NCBI GenBank assembly: GCA_037043235.1
Contig: JAWRVZ010000038.1
Span: forward strand, 3,994,001 to 4,058,000
DNA length: 64,000 nucleotides
Source of the DNA: Rhodeus uyekii
Lineage: Eukaryota; Chordata; Actinopteri; Cypriniformes; Acheilognathidae
Direction: 5' to 3'
Shown here one piece after another: positions 1 through 13,016 of the stretch; within the stretch, counting starts at the first letter, position 1; every line of letters starts with the position of its first letter. The position numbers and the translations under genes are program-made. The notes beneath the pieces were generated by a model. The model was not told the origin of the DNA and searched no databases. It was given only the letters and a program-made list of their open reading frames with translations.

Positions 1-14
1 ATTCAGTTTGTGTC

Positions 15-15
15 A

Positions 16-46
<31 letters not shown>

Positions 47-48
47 AA
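15..48. repeat. Poly-C / (CA)n simple repeat
   Basis: A run of about 18 C followed directly by (CA)n. It lies in the off-edge continuation of the dysferlin gene, downstream of its fourth exon on the minus strand. Confidence 0.9.
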
Positions 49-1004
49 CATGCCCACTATCATATCACAATTCAGCAAAAACAGATACACACAATATTCA
101 TCTATTTATTTTTGCTGTGCTTTAACTGTAAAGCTGTTAATTCTCTAATAAAGCTTTTTCTTTCTGTTGCAAGTCTTCCCTTTTTACCTCTTTGTTCATT
201 ATTGTGTAGCATTTTGCATCTGTTATAATTTATTTAAGTATTTAAATATGTATTTAAACTGAAATATGTGTGTATTTAAGTTTAGTCCTCTCTAGTTGTC
301 GGGCGATGGCGTGTTTTCACAGTTGTTCTGTTCTTGTTCTGAAGTTCTGTCCTTGCCCTAAAGTTCTGTGAGTGTTTTGTTTTGAACTTTCCGTAAATAA
401 AGAAGCTGCACGTAGATCCTGGTTCACCTCTGCCTTGCCGTAAACCGTTGTATCTGTGTATCATTACTAAATATCAAATTACTGGAAGAAATACTTTAAG
501 TAATTTTGAAATTATCAAAGTTCTAAAGGAAGATGTAGCTGTTTTGGGAGGAGTGGGAAAGAAAAGCAACATTAAGTTGTTTTTGAGATTAGACCGGCGT
601 CAGGGTGATACCTTATAATGTACTTTCCTGAAATTATTTCCGGATTCAGCTATTTCAAGAGCACACGGATGCAAAGGAGCTAAGAAAACCAACTCCACCT
701 TTCCCTCTCCTTTTCGTTCTCTATCACCCAACGTCAACCTACATGCATAAATAACCACACAATTCCAGGAAGTGGCACTATGTTGTGTAAAAAAAATAGC
801 CTTGTAGTATTTCTTCAAAATGTCTTAAATTATATGTGGGACAGGAGTGACATGAATTTAAGATTCAGATGAGGTACGGACTGAGGTAGATGTGAAAGTG
901 GGATGTTGCTACTAATAATGAAGGTCCAGGCTGCATGCAGTTCCATCATTCAACATAAATATAAAAGTAACAATGTAAAATGAAATGTGAAAAACAAAGC
1001 GCAC

Positions 1005-1110
1005 CCCTGTGGTGTTCCTTTTGGTGTCTACCAGGGACACAGTGAAGGTAGCAGCTAGGTTTGGAGAGTTGAGCACATCTCGTAGAGCTACTCGACACTC
1101 TCCCAGAAAC
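1005..1110 (-). CDS. dysf: dysf coding exon 4
   Basis: This 106-nt exon encodes FLGECRVALR, DVLNSPNLAA, TFTVSLVDTK, RNTTG. It completes the split arginine from exon 3 and ends in phase 0 at ACAGGG|GTGCGC. The acceptor is TATCTTCACAG. The donor is less standard than the others, so the exact 3' edge could be off by a base or two. The next exon is not in the window. Confidence 0.85.
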
Positions 1111-2424
1111 CTGTGAAGATACACAAAGGGCTATTTTAACAACTGACGTGCTATTTAAAGGACAATTTGATGGCAAGAAATTAAATTAAAAAAAACACAC
1201 ACAGAGACAAACAGTTACTTCATTTAAAACAATTGTGACACATGACCCTAAATCTCCATTTAGGCATCTGACCCTAAATGACAGAATTTTCACTGTCTGG
1301 CCAGCTTTTCTAAAAATTGCTGTTCTTCTGTTTCTTTCATAGACAGATAAGGTTTGAAAGGAAAGAGAAGACATGGCAAACTGCCCTGACTCACTTCCTG
1401 TGGACATTCAACTCCATCCAATTGGCTTTTCCTTCCTTTACTTCTTCCCCTATTACTTTATTCCATCACTAAAGTGACAATATTTCACCCAAAATTCTAT
1501 TATGCTACTATAATATTCACTGACCACGATTTCATATCTTTATGTATTTGTGTGTCAGCATTTATTGAGTATGTAGTGTATCATATTCACATGACAAAAC
1601 CTATGTGAACAGTTAATACATTTTCCTAGGTTTAACATTTATGGTAACATTGAAAGCTAAAAAACAAAACAGAATTTCAGGTCTAATGATGTAAATCACA
1701 TTAGAATGATTTCTGAAATGTGTGAACAATTTTGCTTTGCATTCACAGTATGAAATAAAATAACAAATAATACAATTTTAAAATAAATTCAAATAGAAAA
1801 GTTATTTGTAATTGTAACAATATTTCACAGTTACTGTTATTACTGCATTTTCGATCAAATAAATGCAGCCTCAGTGAGAATAAGTTATATTGCTTCGAAA
1901 CTAAAAATCTAAAAATGTTGGATATTGGAGTTGGATGCTGTAGTATCAAACACTGTACAATATAATATACAGTAGATATTAATGTGATAATATAGATTAA
2001 TTTTGATTAGAAAGTTAATAATATTAGAAAATTATGATTTTAAAAAACTTTTAGGACATTTAGGACAAGGACATTTATACCTTTTATAGCTACCTTTATA
2101 GATGTACAACATGGCCTAAAAGCAATTTAGTATGTCCTGATTTCATGGGGTGATAATTTCATGGGGGCGGGGATAATTTCATGGAAATTAGACAGCAAAA
2201 CACCAGTTAGGAACCACTTTTGGTCATGATGAGGAAATGGGAACGCACAGCAAATTGCATGGTTGTTTACCACATTCCGCACTGATGCCACTAACCATTT
2301 AAACAATGGCGCATTCCCTAAATTCTACAGCTCTCCCAAATGAATTGTTAAGCAATTGTTTCATGCTGGCAGAGAAAATGCTTTTGCACAATATTCCTTG
2401 AGACACATGAACAGAAAGTAAGAG

Positions 2425-2471
<47 letters not shown>

Positions 2472-5400
2472 TGTGGGGGGGGGGGACCTTACCTATTCCT
2501 GCCCATTTTCTCATGGTCCTTGACAACAACATAAAGCTCTGCTGCAGAATCTAAAGGAACTCCCTTCAAGTCCCACTCAAAGCCCTGAAAGAAAGAAAAG
2601 GAAATGATAAAAAAGGAACAGAATAATAACTTGGAAAGCATTTACAAAGCTCATTATGGTAACAACAAATGTTAGTGGTTCATTAATATTTGTCAGTTAG
2701 ATGTAAGAAGCAATTAACCAACCTCATTCCAGACAGGATTGACATTATTTTTGATGACTTTGGTCTTCTTTTTTGTCCCTACAAGACCATGAAAGAGGGA
2801 AGAGTACAGTTGGTGTGTGTTTGTAATTTATGAGTTTTCATACACTACCATTCAAAAGTTTCAAAATAAAAGAACGATTTGCAAAACTATTGATCTGGAA
2901 AACATCTTTTCAGATAAGGGCATATGAGGACAAATTTATGTGATGTAATTTTATGCAATGGCTGGCCTCCAATAAATCTGTGATGAAAATGTATCAGTGA
3001 GAGGAAGATGGACAATGGGTACTAACTTCCACCTGACAAATACAGATGAAAGATTTCCACAGGGACACAGATTAGGCTTGACATTGAGCCTGAATTGGTG
3101 AAGGACAATTTATAACTGATCTAATGAGTAGATACACATTGTGAAAGTGTTTTGAGACTCCTTGATAAATTCAGTAGTCACTTGCACAAACAAGTAGGCT
3201 ACCAATAGTATGGCACGTCCATGCAAATCACCACTGGTCTGTCACGCTATAAAGTGTTTTAGGAAAGAGCTCTGTTTATCTTCCTGTTTTGATGGTAGAT
3301 GTCAAGAGGTGTGAATAAAGCAAAACAAGCTCCTTTGGAAGATATACACCCAGTGGCATTGTGGGAAAACCCTCTTTGCCTTCCTGAAATAGACCTGGAG
3401 CCAGAAGAGGACAACAAAAGATTGAGGAAAAAGGCAAACACTGGCATGCTATGACATCCTCGACCAGAATGTGATGGAAACTGTCTGGAATGCTCTTAAC
3501 CATCTGACCCTCAAAGTCTTGGGCTTTATTTGGTGTGCATTTCAAAAACAGAATAGATTAATGTCGATGGGTGGATACAATCTGAGGAATAGCCAGGAAA
3601 CCGTACCTTTGATAAGAATGATTTAAAAATAACAAGAGATTATTTTGGAGATTCAGGCCCAGTTTAAAAACATTCATTCATTAATGTTGTCAAACGAGCC
3701 AGTAATTTGGTACCAAGTTAATTCTAAATTCGAAAAACTGCAGTGCTGTTAGTAGTGGGTTAATTCAGTGCCCTTCTATTGTGGTTTATAACTTTAATGA
3801 CACAGGTAAACCTGTAAAATCCATGTACAACGTAATATACTAATCAATGTCATCAGTACACGTTAACACCAGTTGAACTTTATTAACTTGTAATCTCTTT
3901 AAAATCAACCTTCAACTTTTTAGACTGGGTCTGCCTTGATTATAAAGCAGTATACTTGTCATGTTCACATGTTTATTTGTACTATATTCCACATCTTTTG
4001 TATAACTCCATTTGCACTTTATTCTTGTCTTTTCTAAATGTATTTGCGATGCATCGATTGAAGATATCTATCAAAGACAGGGTAGGTGATTTGTTCCAGA
4101 ACATATTTATATGCTGGTTGAAAATCTCTTCACATTCTGATAGCAATCAGTAAGTTAAGTGGTATAAGTGCATATATATATATATACAGACATCACATGT
4201 ATCATGCTATGCAGAGTTAGACAGACGTCAGTCACCGAGCACCACAACTGAAATAGCAACCACCTTTTACAGTTCCTCCTGAACCAAAACAACGAGCTTA
4301 TGTTGCATTCATGCCATAACAATTTTTATTTGGAAGAGATGGAAACCTGTGACTTTATACTTGGAGTGGTTTGTGACTCGAATATGCGTTTCACTATCAA
4401 CGCTGAAATTAATTTGCAGCAGTCAGATGGCACATGTCAGAACTCTTTAAGTTGTTTACGTTCATTATTATTGAAATGTTATGTGATTTGAGGCATTATG
4501 TAGTTTAATGTCGTCTCTTGTGATGCTTTTGTTTGCTCCCTGCTGTACATGTTCATGTGTTTTGAAGGAACTGTGCCTTTGAGACGCTCAGAAGGGAGGA
4601 TGGGATCAATTACTAGCTTCTCTGAAAATTGCCTACCCAACAATTAAGTAATTACAGGTATCTTAAATTGTATCTAGACTACTCAAAACGTAGAGATATG
4701 AAAAATGAAGTGCAACCCTATCCAGAAATCCTTAAGACTATTTAGCATTTTCCAGTGAAATAATGGTATCACTCTGCTATTGAAATATTTATTTTTTAAA
4801 TTACAGTGTTCCTTTACTTTTAGTCAAAATCTGCTTGAACTAGATCTGTTTTTTTACCTATTTGCTTGCTGGGCTTTTTTTCTCATTTTATTGCCACTTT
4901 TTCATTTGATCTTTTCAATGCAATGTTTACTTATTTAAACAATATTTAAAGGCTACAGTAATATATTGTTTACTTATAATACAAATATTTTAATAGTTAA
5001 ATAAGAAGCCTATTAAAAATAAAATATTTGCAATAGTGTTTGCTATATAGTACTAAAATTGATACAGAGAACTGTACAATTTTACTGGTATTGGTACTGA
5101 AATGTTGGTATTGTGACAATACTAGTCTGTATTAAACAATCTAGATGTAGAAGATACTGATACCATTTCAGATTTGCCTTTTGTCGGTTGGTTGTCAGTT
5201 AAGTTGGTTGTCAGCTATTGCAGTTGGTTGTCAGCTATTGCAACAGTCTATGTTTCTCTCTAAAGTCTCATTCTGTATAATTCTCTCTCTCTTGCATAGT
5301 CTGCATATATTGTTGCTTACTCAGAGCTCAAACTAAGGACTCTGGCAGTTGAACCTGGAAGATAATTTGCATCTGTGATGTCTATAAAAGGGGATGGTAT

Positions 5401-8400
5401 TTGATACTGTGCCTGAGGAAAAAAACACTTAGTGCAGCTACTTTAATGTTTTCCATCCCCTCTCCCTAACATTCACATACACCGGAAGCCACACCGTATA
5501 CACATACACACACAGAATTAAGAAAACACAAGATTGTTCTGATTAGAATGCTATCAGACTAGTTAGTAAATTGGCAGTAGTCTGAAGCTAAAACGTAAAG
5601 ACGAAAATCATTAGAACAAAATGGGTCACAACCACAAGCCCTAAAGTAGTGACCTAATAATTGTTCAACTAAGAATAAAGGGCAGGACACCTAATTTTCC
5701 TTCAATTGTTTGGTGTCATTGTTTATAGAGTGGATAGAGTGACTCAGTATCTGTTTCTGACAAAATGAGGGGAAGCCTCTACATAAGATGACAAAGAGGT
5801 GGAAAAAAAGATGACCCTCAGTAATGGTACAGAGAGGAAATTCACAACTGTTGCATGACAAGCTATGACATAACGTGCATAAAGTTACAAGATAATGAAT
5901 GAACAGAAACAAACAGATGCACAAATCAGAACAACTAAAATATATTTAAAAAATAGTTTGTTAATTTAAACTTTAAAGTACATCAAATATGAATATTAGA
6001 TGAAGAACTTAAAACTTACTTTTATTTCAGATCATTTGTTTCAGTCATTTATTTCAGATCATTTATGTAAGTTTTTACATTTTATTTATGCAACTTACTA
6101 ATGACTAATGAAAAAAAGTCAATTTATAATGACTGCAATGGAAGTAGGGCAAAATAGAAGCATAGAAAATAATTAAATGCACAACAAAATTTATAAAACT
6201 TCAACAAAAATTTAAATTAAAAATAAAGTAAAAAAAACCAAAATGCTAATTCTGAATATTTATAAGCATCATAATAATATAAACAATACTAGAACGAATA
6301 AATGAATGAAGATATTGGTAGATATAACTAAACTAGCACTATGCAAATCTCGTTTGCAAAAATCTCTGTTTTCCTTATATTGACCAAAACAATTTGCCAA
6401 GATAGCGATCACAGTGATCTTCTAAATAACACAGGCAGGAACTGCATTGTTTCTATGAGCATCCTGCAGTAACATGGCAGAAAATAACTAAATGAAGTCA
6501 TACTCAAACTTCAACTTTGTTAACTTAATTATAATCATATGATCTTGTTTTGTAATAACTGAGAATCATATGGGATCATGATATAAGAACTAAATTGATG
6601 ATTTTGCTGCCATGGTAACGCAGAATACAAAAACACTTCAAGCTTATCAATCTCACGCTTGAAAACGCATGTTCCTGTACATCCCTGTGTTGGAACAGGA
6701 AGCATGGAACAATGAAAGGAACTGCCACTCAGTTTGCGAGGTAGTCTAAAACGAGCGTCTGTCACATTCATTCATTTACTGTAAGAATTTATAAAATTAT
6801 TAACAGCTCAAATCTATCCAGGACAGAGCCAGGACTTATAGTCCAGTTCTGCATGTACATAATATGTACTAAGTATAAAAATGGCAAGAACTACGTACTA
6901 ACTCTGAACCTATTCCTAAACATACCCTTAACCCATGTAGTTACCTCATATTACCAGTACTTCCTTGGTAAGTACACGTACTGTAAACTAAAGTGCAACC
7001 CTATCAGAAATCTTTACCATTTTCCAGTGATATAATGGCATTGCTCTGCTATTGACAGTAATTATCTATTTATTACAAGATCCAGTTATCACAAGATTTG
7101 TCTGCTATCTGAAATCTGCTATCTCTACCTCTCAACAATCAATGTCAGACTGGCCTGTCAAAAAGGTCCTTAACTCTAACATGAAATTACATTGTGTGAA
7201 ATAATAAAATACAATCCACAATTAGCATCCATCCCCCCAAAAGAGTCTCAAAGACTGAAATCTGAAGAGCTTACATTCTCATGCTCTCAAAAAGACTGTG
7301 GATCATGTTTTTGGTGTCAGTTCTTACCTCTGAATGTGATGCTAGCAAGTGGGTCGCTATGCCTCTCCCCCTTTTCTACATTTCTCAGGTGAGTCGCCCT
7401 CTGTAGCAAACACCTCAACATGCTGCCTTGATACCCAAAATCTCCAATAAAAAACAGGTCAAACTACCATCAGACCACAGAAGAGAAACGAGACCCCTGC
7501 AAAGGTTACTCTGAAGATAAACGTGTCGTTTGATCTTTAGGTCCAAATCTGAAGATGAGTGTAACATCCAGAACGGAGTGTATCAGCGGTTGCATAAGCC
7601 CACCACTATCCTGAGAAAGTCAATTTCTGCCTGCCTCCTTGATAAGGCGTCTGAATTGATAAATGAGTCTCACAATCGTCCCTTACAAGCACTTCTTAAA
7701 TGCGTACACAGAGACTGTCATGTAGGAACTTATGGAGCTAAGCTTACTCTGGACCACACTTTCCTCTCCAGTGACCCAGCCCATAACTCAAGAGGAAATT
7801 TAAACATTTCCTGCAGCTTGTTCTTCTCTCTCCTCTTCTAGATTTTCTTTTTTACTATATTGCTTTTACTTGTACAAACCTTAAAGAATATAACATCTCT
7901 TAAAATTTAAATATTTGCATAATGCAGTGAACAACATCTTACTATAAGCAAAGGTATTTAGGGATTTAATAGTACCTGTAATAACGAACATCAATATACT
8001 AAAATCCACTAATTTAGGCATGTACTCACATTAGTAGAGTTATTATATATGTCAGTCTATTATACTTCAAGAGTTTCTATGGTTTCTGTGCAAGCTTGAT
8101 TCTGGTTAGCTGACATTTCCAGGCGAGGAGCACCACCTACTGCCATGACTCAGATTACTGAAGCCTTTAATATGCAGAGACAACTAGAAGTTGATTCAGC
8201 TGGAAAAAGAAGAGCACTTTGGCACAAAATATAGAGCCTCCTGACCAGCCTGATACAGCAACAGTGGCTTAGCCAAGCAGATGGAGTGAATGTTCATGAA
8301 AGGTCATGCAATCCTTCACACTTTACCATTGAGACCAACCTTAACTTGTGTAAAGACACCTATAGATCTATGAATGATTAACAGGAGATTTAAGTCAAAA

Positions 8401-9431
8401 CATGGGTCAGTACTAGTGTCTAGATTTCAATTGATAGATCTTCCAAAACATCAGCAATAAAAGATGCAGAAACAAAAAAGCGCAAATCAAACAAGTGAAG
8501 CCAAGAACACACCATTATTCTCTTAAGTTATTCTAAAATGCACCACTGAATGGATGTAATGGAAGGTAATGCACTATTGTATTGATTCAATACTGTGATT
8601 TACTGTAACAATTCAACACAGCCATCTCTGATTGTGTCGGCTGGTATATGATTGCCTCATGACTACAACGACAAGCCCTCTATTGAGCAAACAAACTGCA
8701 TCCTCTAAAAACACAGAGGGATTAGACCCCAAGGGTGACTGAATTCATACTCGTGTTTGTTTGGGAGGAGATAAACATTCTGCAAAATTCAGGTCAATGT
8801 ACTGAAGTACTTGATTAAGAGAAAACATTTACACAGACAGCTTGATTTTATTAACCAGGATCAGAAATACACCGTTTTTTAACTAGTACTACTGTTTTCT
8901 ATTTTCATATATTTTAGAATATAATGTATTCCTGTGATGTAAAAACCAACAGAACACCTGGCTGGTGCAAGAGGAGCCTCTCTGATCCATCTTATAGGCC
9001 CCAAAAAGCTTTGAATGTAAAGCAAACAGGAGCCCCACATTGAAACAAACCATGACAACATAGCATCTCTTTGAATTACAGAGCAGCTCTGCAGCACTCA
9101 TTCAAACAGACATATTCCAAGTGCAACAGGATACCCATAAACATACACAAGAGAGAGGGAGAGACTGCAACTGCTTTTCCAATAATAGCCCGCTTGATGG
9201 AATGTGGAAAGTAGGAAGACTGACAAGGCCGTGACAGAGAAAGAATGATTGTGATTGTGCTGAAAAGAAAGTGTCATTGTAAGCAAACTGTCTACAACAT
9301 ATATATAAAACCCCTTACTTATTTACCCTGGTCTGGTTCCTACCTTCATAAGTGACGGTGCAGTAGGCATCGCTTACGTCCTCATCATGCGTCAGCACAT
9401 TCTGGGCGCACAGGATAAACACACGCAGCAT
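1005..9431 (-). CDS. dysf: Dysferlin, N-terminal part (C2A domain), partial gene
   Basis: Four minus-strand exons (9344-9431, 2723-2778, 2493-2584, 1005-1110) splice into one frame of 114 codons starting MLRVFILCAQNVLTHDEDVS. Dysferlin is a large tail-anchored ferlin that uses its C2 domains for calcium-dependent lipid binding in muscle membrane repair. The joined peptide covers one C2 domain (C2A), with the ferlin hallmarks NPVWNEGFEWDLKG, VVVKDHEKMGRNRFLGE and a closing LVDTK. It is much closer to dysferlin than to myoferlin, which has LEFDLRGIPL and ETIGQNK at these places. All introns begin GT and end AG, and phases match (1, 0, 2, 0). Intron 1 is about 6.6 kb. The gene continues beyond position 1 with the remaining C2, FerA and DysF domains. 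Its 5' end faces the TRIM gene at 13 kb, divergently. The dysferlin call rests on remembered family sequence, not on a search. Confidence 0.9.
1640..1910. mobile_element. Remnant of a common fish MITE (dysf intron 3)
   Basis: The stretch with TTACTGTTATTACTGCATTTTC, then GATCAAATAAATGCAGCC, matches the end of the same element seen at 52.1-52.5 kb and 59.1-59.5 kb. Edges are uncertain because the copy is decayed. Confidence 0.5.
2429..2486. repeat. (TG)n followed by poly-G, abutting dysf exon 3 donor
   Basis: About 20 TG dinucleotides are followed by GTGTG and a run of about 11 G. On the dysf coding strand this is a C run and a CA tract beginning a few bases after the 5' splice site of exon 3. 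Confidence 0.95.
2493..2584 (-). CDS. dysf: dysf coding exon 3
   Basis: This 92-nt exon encodes GFEWDLKGVP, then LDSAAELYVV, then VKDHEKMGRN, and ends two bases into an arginine codon. The donor is AATAG|GTAAGG. Only a few bases into the intron the sequence becomes a C run and then a long (CA)n tract on the coding strand. Confidence 0.92.
2723..2778 (-). CDS. dysf: dysf coding exon 2
   Basis: This 56-nt exon encodes GTKKKTKVIKNNVNPVWNE. It is bounded by an acceptor ending TTGTAG and a donor GAG|GTTGG. The first glycine codon is split with exon 1, and the exon ends in phase 0. The basic KKKTK stretch followed by NPVWNE is typical of ferlin C2A. Confidence 0.92.
2779..9343. other. dysf intron 1, no exon seen
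   Basis: This is AT-rich DNA with degenerate repeats. Two diverged copies of one repeat (about 4708-4795 and 6986-7075) share the order AAGTGCAACCCTATC, TTTTCCAGTG, CTCTGCTATTGA. A short tandem duplication lies near 5.2 kb. No other supported gene is present. A possible alternative first exon of dysf, as known in mammals, was looked for without success. Confidence 0.7.
5185..5245. repeat. Short tandem duplication, about 20-bp unit
   Basis: The unit GTTGGTTGTCAGCTATTGCA occurs twice in a row (5203-5222 and 5223-5242), preceded by a partial third copy. Confidence 0.9.
9344..9431 (-). CDS. dysf: dysf coding exon 1 (start codon)
   Basis: This is an 88-nt coding exon of 29 codons plus one base. 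The ATG sits at 9431-9429 on the minus strand and the donor reads GAAG|GTAGG. As I recall it, the first exon of mammalian dysferlin has the same length and the same MLRVFIL start. It encodes the first beta strands of C2A, including DVSDAYC with the acidic loop residues. The 5' UTR extends to higher coordinates; I did not find a clear TATA box or its exact end. Confidence 0.9.
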
Positions 9432-10930
9432 GGGTGGACAGTGGTTACAGCAGGATCCGCAACTAGGAACACTTGTGAGTCACAGGACAGTGCACTGTGG
9501 TCCCGCACACAGATGGACCACTGTGGGTGTGTCAGGATCCTAAATAAGTCCCAGAGAATAAAAAGAGATGACAGGAAGAAGAGGTTAGAGAGAGGTAGAA
9601 AGAAAGTGAGAAAATCTCTGATACAAACTGTGCATAGGACAGCAGTCTGATGGGACTGTAGCTGGTGTGGTTGCTGCCCCACTCACTCACGCTGGCTCTA
9701 ATACTGACTCATACACACACACACTGTCCTTTCAATCACAGACTGCGGCTCCTCTTAAAGGCACAGGATCCTTTTTTGGTCAGCACCTGTTAAAGAAACT
9801 GTGACTCACAAGTTTTGGGAAGTTCACTTCTCCTGCTGCTGTTTGTGTCTCAAGTAAACCTCTCCTTTAAAAAGCAATGGATATCTCATTTTTTAAAGAT
9901 TTTAATATTAATAACAATACCATTAGGCCAGTGAATTATTCATCACAAAACAAAAGATTTTTAGTAAGGTTGTATCCTTAAAATTTCAGTCATACAAGAA
10001 AGAATGGTTTGACAGAGTCAATAGCCAAAATCTGGAATAAACGAATGTGTGATTCCAATTTAAATAAATGAATTTAAGTATATTAACATTTCTTGCAAAC
10101 ACAAAGCCACCCATCCATTCTCCAAATCACCTTGTCCTCTGTTGAGCCACAGAAAACATAAGACATAATTTGTAAGACAAAGCTACCTTAGTGTAGAGAC
10201 TCTGTCTTAAAGTCATTTAGCATTAAGTTTTATATATTAAAAGCATTAAATAGCTTTGTTCAATGTCCTATAGCTGAGTGTATGGCTATGTACACTGTAA
10301 GAGAAATACAATTTTCTTATGTGTATTCAATCAATGCTACAGTTTATACATGATTGATTTTGTTAATCTTTCATGAGTTACAGAAAGTAGATTTCCATAT
10401 ATATTCCATACATAACTTTTAAATCATAAAAATATATCATTTGTATCACTGGACAATTGTATACATGTATTTAAACAAGTATTTTTTTGTATGTATTGAA
10501 ACAGATTTTCTACCATTATTGTTTATTAAGATATGATGCTTCTGACAGAGAAATTATGGAAGGAGAACAAAAGGACATAAGGGGGTTAACAGATGGATTC
10601 AAGCAGGTCAATGCCCAATGCAGGTTATGGCATACATGGGTTAGATTTGGAGGGGATAAGTACAGAGATGTTGTAAGTTATCTGAAGCTCTCAAATGTAA
10701 GGCCTCAGATAACTACTGAGCACAGGCCCCCTCATTCCATCACACTCTCTGCAAAATATATATTGTCCTTCTCTCTCTCTCTCTGATATTTCAAGTTTAA
10801 TCTACAAATTCTGTGAGAAACAACTTGTGAATAATGCCTCTTTCTGCAGTCAAGGTCAGTAGGCCTTGGAGAGTGTAAGGATTCAGATAACATTTTTACA
10901 ATTAAAATGTATTTACGTATTCCAGGTGGG

Positions 10931-12004
10931 TGTCACGGTGTGGTGATGAATGCATGAAGAAGTTAACATGGAAGTGTCTTTAATGACAAGCTTCCATGGG
11001 AACACAGAATCTTTAAATGATGACAATGGATGAAGACTGAGGGAAAACACACCGGGTAGAAATATACAGGAAATGATTACAGAGATGAGACAAAGCTGAC
11101 AAGAATAACAAGGTAATTAATGATACAGGTGATTATGATGAAAACCGGAGAACACATGGGGAACCAGGAAGTAAACATGGACAAAACAGAACTTTAACAG
11201 TAAATGGCCTTGAACCATAAATGGTTCAACTGAGGAAGGAGGGGGCTCTGGAGGTAGCCAACACACACACACATCATGGCCGCAGCAATCACGGCCATAG
11301 CCACCTCCTCTGAAAGGCATTCAGGGACATGGATCGCAGGAGAACTAGACTCACTGGAGTGGATCGGAGGGCTGGACTGACTGGGTGGCAGGTCTTTGGT
11401 GAGCTGGAGCGCTCAACTGTGTTCCACATGGGGCTGGACGACGGTCCTTTACATCCCCGACAATAAAATCAGAACCTTTTAGTAAGAAGACATAATTGAT
11501 GAAATCCGCTACAGGTTCGTAGAAATCATCGGGGGGAAAGGAATGAGAGGAGTTTGTCATCCCGTCCCATCCGGAAGCATGAATTGAGTATAGAGTCACT
11601 CCAGCTTCCCAGATGGGCCAGAAATTCTTCCACAAACTCCTCCAGTGGTCACTCATTCTGGCAGAGGGAGAAAAGGATTTCTGCTCTGCCAAATCCATCC
11701 TTATTTCCAGCTTTTGTGTTAGGTCCGTTGTTCTGTCACAGGCCGGTGTGGTGATGAAGACAAAGAAGTTAACACAGAAGTGTCTTTAATGACAAGGATC
11801 CAGGGTTCATGGGAACACACAACGTTTAACTGACGACAACAGACAAAGACTAAGGGAAACCACCAGGTAAAAATACACAGGGAATGATTACAGAGATGAG
11901 AGACAGCTGGCAAGACTAACAAGGTGATTGATGACGAGACTGTGATGACAACTGGTTCCATGGAGAACCAGGAAGGATAATATGGACAAAACAGAACTCT
12001 AACA
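10931..12004 (-). mobile_element. Small non-autonomous LTR retroelement
   Basis: Two direct repeats of about 270 bp (10931-11199 and 11734-12004) begin TGTCAC on the plus strand and end in TAACA. They flank only about 530 bp of internal DNA. Read on the minus strand the repeats have LTR polarity, TGTTA...TGTCATTAAAGACAC...GTGACA. The 5-bp flanks (GTGGG, GAGGG) resemble a target duplication with one mismatch. The LTRs differ by many substitutions and small indels, so the insertion is old. There is no reverse transcriptase or integrase. One gag-like ORF lies inside. The superfamily, Gypsy-like, is inferred only from size and termini. Confidence 0.75.
11351..11698 (-). CDS. Small gag-like ORF inside LTR element
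   Basis: This 115-codon ORF begins shortly after the 5' LTR of the minus-strand element, where gag is expected. It has a tryptophan-rich centre (DHWRSLWKNFWPIWEAG) and a Pro/Gln-rich tail. No zinc knuckle or protease motif is visible. I did not recognise a defined family; a truncated gag is inferred from position. It ends well before the other LTR, so it may be a deletion relic rather than a working protein. Confidence 0.4.
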   Translation of the reverse strand: MDLAEQKSFSPSARMSDHWRSLWKNFWPIWEAGVTLYSIHASGWDGMTNSSHSFPPDDFYEPVADFINYVFLLKGSDFIVGDVKDRRPAPCGTQLSAPAHQRPATQSVQPSDPLQ

Positions 12005-13016
12005 GAGGGCATGTTATGAGATGTGGAGGAAAAAGAAAGGTAGATGAAGATGAACCGTAAGTGTACATATTTGATAAAAGTGAGTAGGTGGCTTTGTGAT
12101 AATCTGTTAATTTGCTTATCCAAATTTTTTGAAAGTCTTTGTTCAATGATAAATGAATATGTATGATAAACTTAATAAATACTCTGTTTTGCTTAGAGCT
12201 AATTTTTTAGCTCTCTGAGATTTGTTTCAGCTGTAAGAGAGACTACCCTGGATCTCAGACTAATTAAATTTAACTAAATTTTATACACTGTGTTATGGAA
12301 ATTCTTTTCCTAATTGTTTATCAATAAAGAACAAGTGAGATTCTCGAAAGGTTTAAACCGTCCTAAGCTTTATTTCTTGCAAGGAAGGCGTTCACACACA
12401 GACAACATCTAGCATGGGAAGTCACCAAGCACTTCACTTCATTAGATTATATACTCTTTCTAAACCCCCACCTCAGCCTATTTCGCACAATACAACATAC
12501 CACATACAGAAAAGAGATCTATCACTGCACATTTAAATACGTCATTAACAAGTAGTAATTTTTATAAATGGGCCTGTAACTAACGGAGTTAATTTGATTG
12601 TAGAATGTTGTTGTCACTCTCATAAATATGTAAATAGCATATAGGATTAATCACTAAAAGGTGAACTGACAACCAATCAATGGGACAGAGATCAGTTATT
12701 TAAAGTGAAGACTTTGCCAATTTTATTCCTAATATTTTGTGAACGTTCACGGCAGTGATTTATTATGAAGAGGAAACATTTCCAACTGCATTTTATTTTC
12801 CATTTTGAAAAAGGCAAATATTTTGGAACAATGCAAAGACTATGTGTTTGATAAATGCGTTTGATAAGGCACTTGTAAAACATTTTCCTTCACCGTTTCG
12901 TAACACCACCAGCACCTCCAGTGAAAGGTACAAAGAAATAACTAAAGGCGTAGCCCTGTTGACATTTGATATAGTATGACGTACAGAGGATTTAGCACAC
13001 ACCTTTACAGTAAAGT

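Noticed and set aside
282..470. LTR-like tail with AATAAAG
   Set aside because: Only one end is plausible; no TG start, pair or target duplication was found.
7530..7841. 103-codon plus-strand ORF preceded by a TTTAG acceptor-like site
   Set aside because: It lies in dysf intron 1 on the opposite strand, has no recognisable domain and lacks a partner exon.
12300..12440. Possible retroviral LTR tail on the minus strand (AAATAAAGCTTAGG)
   Set aside because: No second terminus, primer site or coding region could be tied to it.
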